A DNA stretch of 64,000 bases, from assembly GCF_040436345.1 (NCBI RefSeq), contig NC_133223.1, positions 15,211,613-15,275,612 on the forward strand, given 5' to 3'. The notes below the pieces were generated by a model. The model ran no database searches and was not told the DNA's origin. It saw only the letters and a program-made list of their open reading frames with translations. Origin of the DNA: Pagrus major. Taxonomy: Eukaryota; Chordata; Actinopteri; Spariformes; Sparidae. Below, in pieces: positions 13,001 to 24,900 of the stretch (within the stretch, counting starts at the first letter, position 1; the number at the start of each line of letters is the position of its first letter). Both the position numbers and the translations under genes were made by a program.

Positions 13001-13676
13001 GTTGAGCCTATAAAAATACATCATCCTTAAACCACTCTATGCCTGTCTCCTGGTCGGATTCTGATTTTTCTGGGTTAGATAAGTCATAAAATTGAAACCT
13101 TTTTATGGCAAAGTGCTAAGGACAGATTGAGGAGTCTGACAGTCTCGCTTTGTGTCACCATTGTCATCTTTTGTCCACAGAAGACAGAATGAACAAAAAA
13201 ATAAAAGTTCCTTGTCCAAACTTTAAGTAAAAGGATCTGAGTACTCCTCCAATAACTATTGAGAATAAACTGTAGGATCTCATACGGTGCATCTTTTACA
13301 GTTTATTAGGTTCATACTCTGTGCAATATGTGATCTCTTTTACTATAAAGCACCTGAGACACCTGGAAAGTACTATGAAGTGTTCACAGCTTTTTCTCTG
13401 CAGGAAACTCAGGACACAAAACCAGAACACTTCAGTCCAGGACCAGTCTGATCTCGAGTCAGCAGAAGAGGTCAGAGGAAGTTGATTTTCTTTGACACTC
13501 ACATCCGTCATTTCTTCTTCCTTCTCAGAGAAAGGATTGAACATTATTTTCACTTCCTGCTTCTGTAGGTGGTGCTCCGTCGACCGCAGGCTGGCCCAGA
13601 CAGAAGGACACATAACAAGCATAGGAGTCAGTACATCGAGAGGCTCAACTCCATCTATGGACAACTGGGTCACTGA
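10013..13676 (+). CDS. Single-V-set Ig receptor with C-terminal ITIM (copy 2)
   Basis: Predicted inhibitory type I membrane receptor of 214 residues. Exons by splice sites and phase: 10013-10073, 10169-10489, 10592-10679, 13404-13470, 13569-13676; total 645 nt. Residues 1-20 are a signal peptide (M-F-S-L-N-R-A then a hydrophobic core). Residues 22-124 form one V domain with C42 and C104, core W54 in ITQIKW, and DAGLYIC. There are five N-glycosylation sequons. A membrane span covers about 135-156, followed by a basic residue. The tail ends in SIYGQL (207-212), a full match to the ITIM consensus, implying SHP-1/2 recruitment. One V domain plus span plus inhibitory tail is the TIGIT plan. The ITQ before the core Trp and the GTW after the second Cys resemble TIGIT/CD226. 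There is no J-like motif, so it is not a NITR. An in-frame ATG at 10004 is possible; 10013 has the better context (GTCACCATG). Orthology to TIGIT is inference. Confidence 0.78.
11080..11400. mobile_element. Interspersed teleost repeat in intron 3 of copy 2
   Basis: Contains TTGGTACAGGGGCAACAAAA and GGAATGCTCCAAAAACATTG, phrases I recognise from a widespread non-autonomous DNA-transposon-like repeat of fish genomes. A 104-residue open frame across it (11075-11389) has no Ig or other domain and is judged a by-product. The family assignment is from memory. Confidence 0.45.
11840..12122. mobile_element. Interspersed repeat in intron 3 of copy 2
   Basis: Runs from about GATGTCACAAAGTCATAG through GACGAGGTGTTTGAGGAGCA to a CTCCTTTAA end. 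The same repeat occurs once in each ligand unit, at about 27700-28095, 40260-40665 and 53330-53715, so it is dispersed and not part of the receptor unit. It is probably a non-autonomous DNA transposon. Confidence 0.55.
12123..13403. other. Intron 3 of copy 2, no recognised feature
   Basis: AT-rich intronic sequence without a coding segment I can support. Receptor copies 1 and 3 do not share it, so intron 3 was remodelled independently in copy 2. Together with the different tail exons, this suggests the 3' half of copy 2 has its own history. Confidence 0.5.
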
Positions 13677-13734
13677 TGTCTTCAGCGTAACTAAAAAAAT
13701 GCATTAAAACTGGTGCCTTCACTTTAAACGGTTT

Positions 13735-13925
13735 TGTTTTAGCTTATCTTTTCTATTTATGACACTTGTGTATTTAATATGTTCTTATCCATGTATGGGT
13801 TTCATTGTTAAAATGCTGTGTTGATTGTTTTAACACCTGTTGTGCACTATGAGCTCACCAAGGCAAGTTTCTAACAGTGTTTGTTGAGATGACAATAAAG
13901 GACACTCAACTCAACAGGCTTCAAT
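13735..13925 (+). mobile_element. LINE 3'-end fragment, unit 3
   Basis: 5'-truncated third copy of the LINE tail, starting within the TATTTATGACACTTG segment and ending at the AATAAAGGACACTCA tail. It begins about 60 bp after the stop codon of receptor copy 2, so its AATAAA near 13894 could provide the polyadenylation signal of that gene. Confidence 0.55.
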
Positions 13926-14223
13926 CAGGTCTCTGTGAGGGAATAATGTGGTCTTTTTTCAAGTGAGATAAATGACATTTTAGAGATTAAAGTCAAATGG
14001 ACTTTTATTTTTAATTAATCCAGTGGAGGAGGAACGGGAGTGTGTGCTGCACTGCTGTTTGCCTCAGTTATAATCTAATGCTGCCACACAAACCAGTATG
14101 AAATGAGATGGTTAGAATATATACACAGTGAAGTGTCCCCGCAGTGACAGTAAATGTAAATGTAAAGTGACAGATCTGGTTCTTGTAATAGTGTCAGAAT
14201 ATTTCAAATCAGAAGCTGTGGAC

Positions 14224-14506
14224 TTAAAGGGTAACTCCACCAACTGACACATTAAAGTGTGTTTACAGGTCTTGGGGAGTACTGTCTGCTGCATATGTGG
14301 AAACGTAATATTCTTCTTCTTTTTCAAAAACTGCTGCCTACGTTACCCACAATACAACTTAGCCACTGAATGACATCACTGGAGGTAGTTTATCAGATGA
14401 CTGTACATGCAGTTTCCTCCGGAAAACTTCATACTACTTTTTTCACATATGCAGCATTACTCCCCAAGACCTGTTTAATGGGTAAATTGGTGGAATTAAC
14501 CTTTAA
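14224..14506. mobile_element. TIR (MITE-like) element, unit 3
   Basis: 283-bp copy of the element at 6777, with both inverted ends (TTAAAGGG to CCTTTAA). Its matching position ahead of copy 3 shows that it was present before copies 1 and 3 separated. Confidence 0.75.
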
Positions 14507-14919
14507 TTCACTGAGCAACAAGACCTTCTCATTATGCTTCAGGTACTCAATATGCACTTAATGCACAGAGAGCAGCACAGACACAAAAGTGTCTCCAGCA
14601 TTACACAGGAGTGTTTATTTCTGCACTTGAACAAATCTATTATGTGCATTTTATATCAGTTTAACATGAGATTACTAATTAAGTCATATTGCAGTTTATT
14701 TTAAAAGAAGAACCAAGTTTGATCTCAAGATTTTAATTTGAGTGAAGTTATTGCCTACTGGACTCACAGGTGACTTGTGTTCTGTGAAATGTGGAAACAG
14801 ACGCTTTGAGCAGCTGAACAACACCTAAAGCCACTTCCTTTCTTCAGAGCCTCGACCACAAACACATTTAAAACTTGATGGTAAAGTTCCAGTCTGAGTG
14901 TCTCTGTCTGATGGTCACC

Positions 14920-17900
14920 ATGTTCAGCCTGAACCGAGCAGCTCTGCTTCAACTATTAGTTATGTGCCAAGTCTTTGCAGGTACAGTGGACATTTGTGTT
15001 TGTCTTGTATGCTTTTTTCTATTTTTAATTATATTTAATATTGATTGATTGATTGATTGATTGTTTCCTTCCCTGTTAGGTCATTTCATTGAACACAAAG
15101 ATATTCTGGTGTCCAGGGGAGAATCTGTCATGTTGACTTGCAACACATCCGAGGAAAAGATCATACAAATCAACTGGACCAAAGACAGATTTAGATTTGC
15201 TCATTTAATCTCAACGAATGAGACTTTTTCCAATTTCAGCTCTCACAGAGTGACAATAGACCTAAACTTACCTGCTCAGCTGAATGTTTCTAATGCTCAA
15301 CATGAAGACGCAGGACTCTATATATGTGAAGTAGTAAGTGGTGACCATGGCACATGGACAACAGAGTGGAATTTGACAGTGTCTGAGGCACCTGAAAGTA
15401 AGTAGAGCACAAAACAGGACTAATCATCTCTTCAGACTTAGTACATTTCAAAGCTCACACTTCATGCTACTTTAATTATTCACACCTGATTTGATGCAGG
15501 AGTCAGTTCATCATGGGATTTTCTATACATACTCACATCTGTAATTGGACTTCTTCTCTGTGTCATCGCTCCAGCTGTCTGCCTCTGCAGGTGAGTTTTT
15601 ATTTAAATCTGTGTGAAAATTGTAGCCTGATGTCGTTACACACTTAACATCTTGACTTCCTCCCTTCCCCACTTGCCGTCATCATGTAACTGACATGTGA
15701 ACTAGCTGCATTTTTAAACATTTCTGCATTTGCCAAACATATGTCACACTACTTAATATTGTTAATCCTCTTTCCAGTAACAGTTTACATTACAATACGG
15801 GAGCTTTAGATGATGTCAGTTAATGCAGCACAGAGATTTTTTTACAGCGGACATTTTGATTTGTCAAAGCAGGAAAACAAACATGTAAATAACATTAATG
15901 ATGCGTTCACTTCATTAAGTGTCCCAGTAAGACATGTCAGAGAGTGAACATACACAACACCAGTGCCAGTGCTGTAAATGGCTCACCTAAATGGAAAGCA
16001 GTTATCATAAATGTTAGTATTTCCACCTGTGCTTCCTGCTTTGACAAGTCAAAATGTCTGCTGTGAGAAGGCTCTGCTGCTGCCACCATGACCAAAAACC
16101 AGAATGTTTTTATTTTCCAGTCTGCTTATTTTCATGTCTTTTTCTCATGACAAGAATCTTTTCTTACTGCAATGAAATGTCTTAATAATGTTCTTATTAA
16201 TTCAAGCAGACGCATCTCATTAAAGACATGTTTCCGGTTCAACATGATAACCTGGTGTGTGTTAATAAGAAATCTACATGATGTTAAATGAGGAAAAGAT
16301 CCAGTCAGTGCCTTCACATCAACGAGCTGCAGGTAGTGTTAAACAAACAGGGGACATCGTGTTTGAATCATGTTAAACTTGGGTTAATTATTTAACAAAT
16401 AAATATATTTAAGAGTGGCCACATGAGTCTGCACTCAAACAGGCTGCATCCCTGACTGTGACAGGCAGAGGGCGACAAACTCTGAGAGAGAAGAGATGAG
16501 AGCTGAATGTGATGGAAGGAGGACAGAGGGAGAGAGATGAGAGACTCAGAGAGAGGAACAGAAACAGGAGGTCAAGAATGAAGCTGCACCAGTAGTACCA
16601 GTATTTTTTAAAATTTCTTTTATTTGAGTACCCCCACCCAACACCCTCCCAAGCACTGATGGCAAGTAACTGAGTAAATGTACTCCAGTACTGTACCTAA
16701 GTACAGGTACCTGTACTTTACTTCAGTATTTCCATCAAATACTACTTTATACTTCTGCTCTACTACATTTTACAGAGAAATATAGAAATATTGTACTTTT
16801 AACTCTACTGCAGTCATTTGACAGATTTAGTAATTTCACATTTCAGATCTAAATATATAAAACAAAGTGCAATATTCCCTTTTGCTTGTGGCTCCTTAGA
16901 AAAAGAGCGTGTCTATAGTCCAATAACTAAAAACAGATTCCCGTATCAGAATTTAGTTTTTTCTTTCCGACCACAGTAAACATCTCACGACCTACTCAAA
17001 TTTCTTTTGTGGGCCTTCGGAGGGGCCTGACCTCTAGGTTGGAAAACCACTGGACAAAGCAACATAACTGTGTTAAAATAACCTGAATTAGCTCCTCTTC
17101 AACCAGCTACAACAGTAAAATGCTACATGTACACTGATGCATCAGTGTGAATGAGCTTAGAGCTGAAATGTTGAGGTGATTATTCAATTAGTCGATCACC
17201 AGAAATCAATAATCGATGAATCATTTAGGTCATTTTAAGCCAAAACGCCGAACATAGGTTAGTTCAAACTTCTGAATTGTGAGGATTTTCTGCTTTTTCA
17301 TGTCTTATGTGACAAATGTTTTATGTGAAACAAGGGTGTCACTATGTGTTGAAAAGTGGTGGGGACATAAGGGCTCCGATGAAAAAACAACTTTTTATAA
17401 GTCCTCTTCAGCATAATGTGATTTAAGATAATGTAATGAAGAGATCGTATGAGGTCAGAGTACATAATTACAGCAGGAAAAAAGTGCATAATGGCATCAA
17501 ATGTATTTCATGTCATCTGTTAGTGAATATTTTTTAGTGCAAGCTTTTTCTTTATCACATTTTTAACCCAACTCAAGGTTGGTCATTTCAAAAAAGGGTG
17601 GGGACGTCTTCCAAGTATCCCCAACAGTCTGAAACAACATGAAAGTCCAGTGGATTTTCATTATTTACAATTTTATCTCTGCAGAAAACTCTGGAAAGAG
17701 ACACCAAACCAGGACTCAGTGAGGAGCAGGACCCTGAGTTATGTCCAGTTTCATGTCCAGTTGGGAGGACAGGTCAGAAGAACTTCAAGTCATTACTCAA
17801 ACTATTATGTTCTCATGTCTCACAAAGCATTTTTTTTTAGCAGTCTCTCTTATTTTCTTTCTTTTCTTTTCTTTCTTAGTTATGAGTTTATTCTCATCCC

Positions 17901-18056
17901 CTCTCCCCACAGGTGTCCACACAGGTGTCCCCACAGGTGGCTCCTCCTCAGTACCAGAGTTGTGTAGTATACAGGATGAATCACCAGCAGAGGGAAGAAG
18001 AGGCTCAGTTCAGTGTTTGGTCTGACAAGAATGACATTCAGATTAAAGTTGAATAA
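14920..18056 (+). CDS. Single-V-set Ig receptor with a divergent tyrosine tail (copy 3)
   Basis: Complete model of 233 residues. Exons 14920-14980, 15080-15397, 15500-15590, 17685-17772 and 17913-18056 total 702 nt, with the same phases as copy 2. The leader is identical. The V domain (22-123) has C41, C103 and core Trp in IIQINW, and differs from copy 2 mainly in the middle strands. The membrane span covers about 134-156. The tail differs from copy 2: LSYVQF at 174-179 is an ITIM-like motif with Phe at +3, where the consensus wants I/V/L, and Y206 sits in VVYRMN. There is no canonical ITIM, so signalling output may differ from copy 2. In-frame ATG at 14911 is an alternative start. The last acceptor is part of a 12-nt repeat, so three in-frame acceptors exist (exon starts 17913, 17925, 17937). 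The family call is as for copy 2. Confidence 0.78.
15845..16063. mobile_element. Short TIR element in intron 3 of copy 3
   Basis: Same element as at 8335, with inverted ends around GACATTTTGATTTGTCAAAG and its complement. It is absent from copy 2. Confidence 0.65.
16650..16830. mobile_element. Interspersed AAGTAC-rich teleost repeat
   Basis: Contains TACTGTACCTAAGTACAGGT and TACTTTACTTCAGTATTTCC, then TCTACTACATTTTACAG. I recognise this repeat type as very common in fish introns. Related stretches occur near 25930, 32880-32940 and 33690-33780 and at matching places in the later units. Confidence 0.45.
16831..17684. other. Intron 3 of copy 3, 3' part
   Basis: AT-rich intron with no coding segment or structured element recognised. 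It ends in an ordinary acceptor (TTTTATCTCTGCAG) ahead of the first cytoplasmic exon. Confidence 0.5.
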
Positions 18057-18296
18057 GAAACAAGAGAGATGCTGGACAGGACACATGATATATGATGATG
18101 TATGGAAACAATATGAATCCAGCCTGTGTATGTGTATGTCTCTTGAAAGTTGTGTCCTGCCTTTCACCCAGCATGCACCAGTGTTTATTACAAATAATCT
18201 TTGGAGGATTTGCAGTGAGTGACCTGTTCCTGCAGTGACACTTAACTATACTAACATGTGAGTGTTTGACTCTGCAGCTTTTCTTGCTCTTGAAGA

Positions 18297-18302
18297 AATA
18301 AA
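18297..18302 (+). terminator. Polyadenylation signal of receptor copy 3
   Basis: AATAAA about 240 bp after the copy 3 stop codon, following TTGCTCTTGAAG. No other AATAAA is evident between the stop and this point, so it is the likely 3' end of the transcript. Confidence 0.65.
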
Positions 18303-20572
18303 AATGAAATCAGCCATTTAAAATGGATCAGACTTCATTCACTGAATTTGTTTGGGGGTGTAAATCCAGACCAATGATTCTTTAGAGAACTTGTGCTTGT
18401 GTTCATGTCAAATGTTTGAAAAGCACATACTATAAGAAGTCCAAACTATATGGTTTATTAGCAGAATGATTCAAATGTTCAGCTCTTCATTAATTGTTCT
18501 TGTTGTTGAACTGATTCAGAGAAAATGTGCCATTTATCAGTCTTTTATCAGAACCATTTGAATAATTTACTTTTGATGTAACCTGTCAAGGAACATGTGA
18601 AATCTCGTGCAGACTTTTACTATTAAAACCAACTTCATCACTCAGATGTGTCGCATGTGTTTGCCACTAATATCCCAAACTTAAACTATTACAATATTAT
18701 TCTACCAATCAGTACAAACCGACACTGTATTTATTTTAATTAAAGACAAAAAAGCCAGTTTAAAACAAATATGGTTAATAAAGGATGCTCATCATGTGAC
18801 TGTATAGACAATATATTTCAGAAGAATACATTCATTGTTGATTTCAGTCTTTTCTCGGTAATAATAAAGAGATAAAAACAATGTTATTGTTATCTTTAAA
18901 TAGGCTGTTCATGTCCTGAGTGACCCGATCACAAAAGAAATATCTTTATGTATAACCAATGAACAAGTAGGCCCAAATAGTTAAGATTGTGTTGTAGATA
19001 GTGTTCCACAAAGTTTACAAATTTTCTCCTGACACAACAAGTCAAGTAAAACACAGAAAATAGACAAGCTGGTACAGCAATGCCTCAACATACTGGCACA
19101 TATTCAAATAAATGCTTATTTCTATTTTTAAATAAGAATATAAGAGGGGAGATAATGAGGGCTGATATGAGATAATAACAGTTTTGTCTCCGTTCTACTC
19201 TCCTCTTGTCTCAGACAACAGACAAGGAAGAGAGTTTGAGTTAATAACCTCATCTGAGGTCAACAGAAGAACTATTGATCAGTATAAATATGATGATGAT
19301 TATATGTTTGGTATTGAGGTCATCTAAAAGTCAAGGAAAGTAATCAAATAACATCACATTACTACTTTACTGACTACATTTTTTAAGAAGTAATTAGTAA
19401 CTGTATCAGAATACATTTTTAAAGTCACCCTCTCAACCCTGCATATAAATGAAATACTGTTTAATATCCCTCAGATTGACTGTCTCTGACAATAACATGT
19501 GAAGATGGTGTCTGTTTCATTCCTACAGTTTTATCTACATGACATTTAAAATCAAATCAAAAGAAGAAAATTCTTCTTTTCACTGTTAGGACACAGTCAT
19601 GGTTCAGAATTATTTAGTGTGCAGCAGAGTAAGTGACAGCTGCCGCTCTTGGTTAGCTATTCTTAGCTGTAGCTAGCTACTGTTAGAAATTTGATCATGG
19701 CTCTGGTAGCTGTGGAGCCAGCAGCCCTCAAGGTTGTCTGGGTTCAGCTCAACGGGATATGGCGGTCTGAGGTGAGAGTGAACACGGCTGGATACCAAAC
19801 TGGGACTGAACACAGCCTCCAAGACCATCTGAGGATAGTTTGACAACAGGGGATACGGTACAGAGGTGATACAGCAGCTCTAACCAAGACCGTGACTTCA
19901 GGGACAACAAGACACAGCAGGCGGGACGGTAGCTGAAGCCAAAATGAGCTGGACTATTTTCACATCTTACTCTGTGTATTGAGGATTTTTTTTTTTTTTT
20001 TAAGTGTTGGTGAGATTTATTTTGTTCATGTCGAGTTTGAATGAAGTGTGTTTCACGAGTGAACCAGGCAGTTAAGATATTTTTAGTTCAGTAAAAGAGA
20101 GAAACTTGAATTCAGGTGTATGGTTGTATTTTTTTCAGTTTAGTAAAAATAGAAACGGGAGTATTTCATTTCTTGACATTTTGTGAGCTTTTTTTTTGTT
20201 AATTTATTACCTTAACAGCTGGCATATCTGCCTGTACAAAGGGCTATAAGGAGACGGGTCAGGCTGGGGCTAGCTGGTCAGTATGCTAACTTCAGCAGAC
20301 ATCTCCGCAACACATCTTTGACATAACAAACGGAGGATGCCGATAGTGAGCAGGTACTTCTCATGGCTCGAAGCAGAGGCCATTTTTTCCTCACTGCAAC
20401 AGCTGCTTTCTCACTTCGAGATTCAACAGAGATGTTTCTTTCTTATTTGTATTGTATTATTGTATTTTGTAGATGTACTTGAGATTCAGTTGAGAGGGGC
20501 AATCAGCACTTTTTCCACAGTTCCCAAAGTTTCTCTTGTCTACAGTCAACCAACTATACTGTTTTTTTTAAT
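18303..20572. other. Intergenic region between receptor and ligand clusters
   Basis: No gene is supported. The sequence is AT-rich with scattered poly-T and short CT runs. A moderately GC-rich block (about 19620-20340, with GTTAGCTATTCTTAGC and tandem CTAGCTA) may be an old transposon remnant, but I cannot name it. Open frames here are short and carry no recognisable domain. Confidence 0.5.
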
Positions 20573-20969
20573 GACCTCAACAATATAATAACTGTTCTGT
20601 AGCCGGGTCTGAACTTTGTTCCTTCAGCAGCTGCTTCACAATGTAAGCTCAGTGATCCATTAACTCTGATGGCTTTTGGACTCTGGTTATTAGTTCAAAA
20701 TAAAAAAATAAAAAAGGCTCTGCTGAATTTATTGGTCACTATCATGTGGACTTGCAGGATGCTTTTACAAAATACCACTGATATACCACCCACACATCAG
20801 TATCACAGAGGAGACTGGATTCAATAACTGAAATGAGCAATTTGAGCCAAATTAGAATTGGAAACTTTTGATTACAGAAAATACCCAGCATGCTATTCCT
20901 CTTGTTTATTGACTTCCAGTAAAGAACCACAAATTGTTTCCCTTGTATCATTCCCTTACATCAATTTTT

Positions 20970-21003
20970 AATTCTTTAGTGTTTATTAAAACACTAAAGA
21001 ATT
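20970..21003. other. Perfect hairpin palindrome
   Basis: Two perfect 15-bp arms, AATTCTTTAGTGTTT and its complement, around a 4-nt ATTA loop. The corresponding place in the duplicated segment (about 21640) has only one arm, so the palindrome arose at a local rearrangement junction. There is no U-tract or gene context to make it a functional signal. Confidence 0.7.
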
Positions 21004-21936
21004 AATATGTCTGCCTAAACCAGCATAACCCAGGAACAGAGACTTTTGGCAAGAAAGGCTACATCCTGTTACAACTAAGCTGTACTCACTGACACCAGCC
21101 TGACTAGCTCCCCTCTCCCTGATCCTCCATATTCCTCTTCTTACGTATTACTCTGACCTGCTTCAGGCAGCATTTGTAAAGTCGGGCCGGGCATGAACTT
21201 ATGTGCAACTGTTGCTGCTCCACTTTGGAAGCACAGTCATTCATTAACTCTGATGGCTTTTTGACATTGCTTATTAACTAGACAGCAATTAGACAAGGCT
21301 CTGCTGATGTTATTGGTCACTGTCATGTGGACCTGCAGGATGCTTTTACAAAACACCACTGATCAGAGTTTGGATTTGTCTGTCGGCCCCACACATCAGT
21401 ATCACAGCGGAGAATGGGTTCAATAACTGAAATGAGCATTTTGAGCCAAATTAGAATTGGAAACTTTTGATTACAGAAAATACCCAGCATGCTATTCCTC
21501 TGTGTTTATTGATGCTGTGTTGAAACTTCAAGTAAAGATTATTTTCAGGCCTGAATAGCAAAACAAACACATTTCTTGCTCCAAATGTAAATCACAAATT
21601 GTTTCCCTTGTATCTTTCCCTTACATCAATGTTTAACTCTTTAGTGTTTCTTGCTCTGGTCCAGGTTGGACAATAACATTCAAGTATGTATAAACTTTGT
21701 TAACAGGATTAAATAATATGTCTGCCTAAACCAGCATGAAGGAACTGAGACTTTTGGCAAGAAAGGCTACATCCTGTTACAACTAAGCCCCCCCCCTGAT
21801 CCTCCATATTCCTCTGATTGCTTCAGGCAGCATTTGTAAAGTCCCACGCATTTCCCCTCCCCTGAAAGCAGAACGATCCCGCGACCTTCAGATCCTCGAT
21901 AAGACTGTACACTAACAGAAGTGTGCTGGATGGATC

Positions 21937-24900
21937 ATGTCTGCGTCTTCGTGCGTTTTCTACGACAAGTTATGGACAACGTGTTTCTCCAGGAGCAATA
22001 CGATGTTTATACTGGTGTCCGCGATGATCCTGAGCACAGTTACAGAAGGTTTGTGAGCTTTTTTTAAAAAAAAAACTACAAGGAAAGCAGATTGGCCGTT
22101 TCATGGTAAGCTAGCAAAGCCGAGGATGCTGAAGTAGTAAGTGTATAAGGAGTATAAATAAGGAGGAGTGTGTAAGAGAGGTAGCTAACATACACCACAC
22201 AAAGTGGTTAACTTTTTTTTTTTTTTGGGGGGGGGGGGGGGGGAGTGACTGCACCCTGTAAGTCCTTATTGCAAGGAGTGATATTGACCAAATTCACTGT
22301 ACATGCGCCTGGTTTCCTCTACTATTAATGCTGAAAAGACAGAGAATGTAACCCCTCCCAATCCAGAGTTACAGGGTGCAGTCACTTTTTGGCAGGGCCT
22401 GCCGAAAAGTGACTGCACCCTGTAACTCTGGATTGCAAGGAGTGATATTGACCAAATTCACTGTACATGCGCCTGGTTTCCTCTACTATTAATGCTGAAA
22501 AGACAGAGAATGTAACCCCTCCCAATCCAGAGTTACAGGGTGCAGTCACTTTTTGGCAGGGCCTGCCGAAAAGTGACTGCACCCTGTAACTCTGGATTGC
22601 AAGGAGTGATATTGACCAAATTCACTGTACATGCGCCTGGTTTCCTCTACTATTAATGCTGAAAAGACAGAGAATGTAACCCCTCCCAATCCAGAGTTAC
22701 AGGGTGCAGTCACTTTTTGGCAGGGCCTGCCCAAAAGTGACTGCACAGTGACACAGTGATATTGACCAAATTTACTGTACATGCACCTGGCAAACACAGA
22801 GAATGTTATGCAGAATGTAAAGGCAATCCGTTACAGTTAGCCTACAGTTCTATATATACTGCATTATTGTATTCATAATTATACTCTTAAAAGTACAAGT
22901 TAATCAAAAAGTTACTTAAGTAAATGTAATGAAGTAAATGTAAATCGTTATTACCCACCTCTGATAGCACTTACTAATTTCTCAGTATGTGTTATATGAT
23001 TGCTATCTAATGTGACGTGGAAACACTCCTGCATTCTTTTCTGCATTGATTTCCTAATCCTCGTTATAAAATCACTGAAACAGGGATATTGAATTATGAC
23101 TTTATTTATAGATCAAAGCGGTGTAAAATCACATTGCAACAACGATAACAACAACAACAACAATAAAAGTGGCAAGGTAAAGCATCTACCCTCATCAATT
23201 GTTGACAACTAGCCTACATTATGGAAACATCAGGTTACTTTTTTTATCTGCGCCGTTCTTTTTCCGTAGCCTCTTCACTTGGGCTACAGGACTGCACAGT
23301 AAAAAAAACATTTCTCTCGGTGCTGCGTCTGCCAGCTGACCCGTAGTAGACCTACGCCCACTTCCTCTGAACTGATGCGCGTTCCCTTCGAGGGCGGTCG
23401 TTTTTCGGCAAGCAGTCTCTTCTCGGCACTACACCGGGCGGTACCTACCATCCAAAAACAAAAATAATCGGAACACAGAACTTTAATGTGTGATTGTGTA
23501 CAGGTGTTCACGAGATACCAACCTTTCATGAACTCGTGAGTTTCGCCAGCCGTCTTCTTCAGACTACACCTGAGACGCCTAAAGTAACTCAGTTCATTTT
23601 TTAAAAGCCCACACCAGCAATTCTAGACTGTTTTCTTCGTGTGGACGGAGCACTGATACTGAGACAAGAAGATGTGTCTTTTCTACATGGAGGATGCCAG
23701 CTTACATCTCGCTAGATACCACATGTGTTTTTACTTGTTTCTGTGCCTTCTGACTTGAGATCTGAATCCTGATGAGATTTTACACCCCTCACAGCTCTCC
23801 AGGTGATTGGAGGAAACAAGACGGTGATCCAAGGAGGAACCGTTGTCTTACCGTGCAAACTCATTGACACCAGGGAAACCCTCAGTCAGATTTCATGGCA
23901 GAGGATGACCCGAGGGAAACCTCGGAATGAATTGTTCTTCACCATCTTACCTAAAGATGGACCAAAGTTTGTCAATGGAGGTGATGAGCGATTTACATTT
24001 ATTGGGAGCATTGATGACAGCAATGGATCTCTCCAGTTATTCAACGTCACGCTGATGGATGAAGGCACCTACACGTGCATCTTCACCCTGTTTCCCAGCG
24101 GTAACCACAAGACAGAAATACCTGTAAAAGTGCTCGGTATGATGCTCTGTTTATAAAAATATTTTCTTTGTTTATTTATTATTTGATTATTCATATTTAT
24201 ACATTTCTTGTGTACTGTGACTGTCGTAGTGCCTCCAATCTCAAGCCTGGAAGCTCATCCTCCTGTTTTGGGTGATAAGGAGGTTTCACTCGTTACCTGC
24301 ACAGCTGCTGGTTCCAGGCCTCCTGCAGAGGTGAGGTGGCAAACTGGTGATCTGGCAGATAAACTGAGGGCAACATCCAACTACAACCAGCAAGACAATG
24401 GTACAACTACCACAGTCTGCTCGCTGTTTGGAATACCGAGCAGAGAAATCAACAATCAGTTGGTCCAGTGTGTCGTCAACAATGCAGCCCTGGAGAGAGA
24501 ACAAACTCTGCCCTTCACCTTACAGGTCTACTGTGAGTATACAAATACTTCCATTCATCACTTACTTCTGCAGAAGAATCAGGGAGACTCTTTAACTCAG
24601 ATCTATATAATAATGACTTTCTGTCCTTCAGATGTTGGTGTGGACTGAGACTGGGTTCCAACAACAAGGATAAATGTTCAAACCAAGTGAAATCATGGTT
24701 TAATTTTAAATTATGTTGCACAAAACTGTAAAACTAGTGTGATTAAACCTTTCTATAACCTCAGTTTAGTTTTTACTCTTAAAGTAGAATAAATGTAATT
24801 CTGTTGCACCGAAACCTTAAACTCCAATTTAAAACTGTGATCCAGTAGTAACTTAAACTTACACTTGAGGAAATGTAACTTTTAAAATAGATTGAGCAAA

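Noticed and set aside
10013-18056. Novel immune-type receptor (NITR) or antigen-receptor V segment
   Set aside because: There is no J-like FGxGT motif after the second Cys, no recombination signal next to the V exon, and the exon continues directly to a separate membrane exon.
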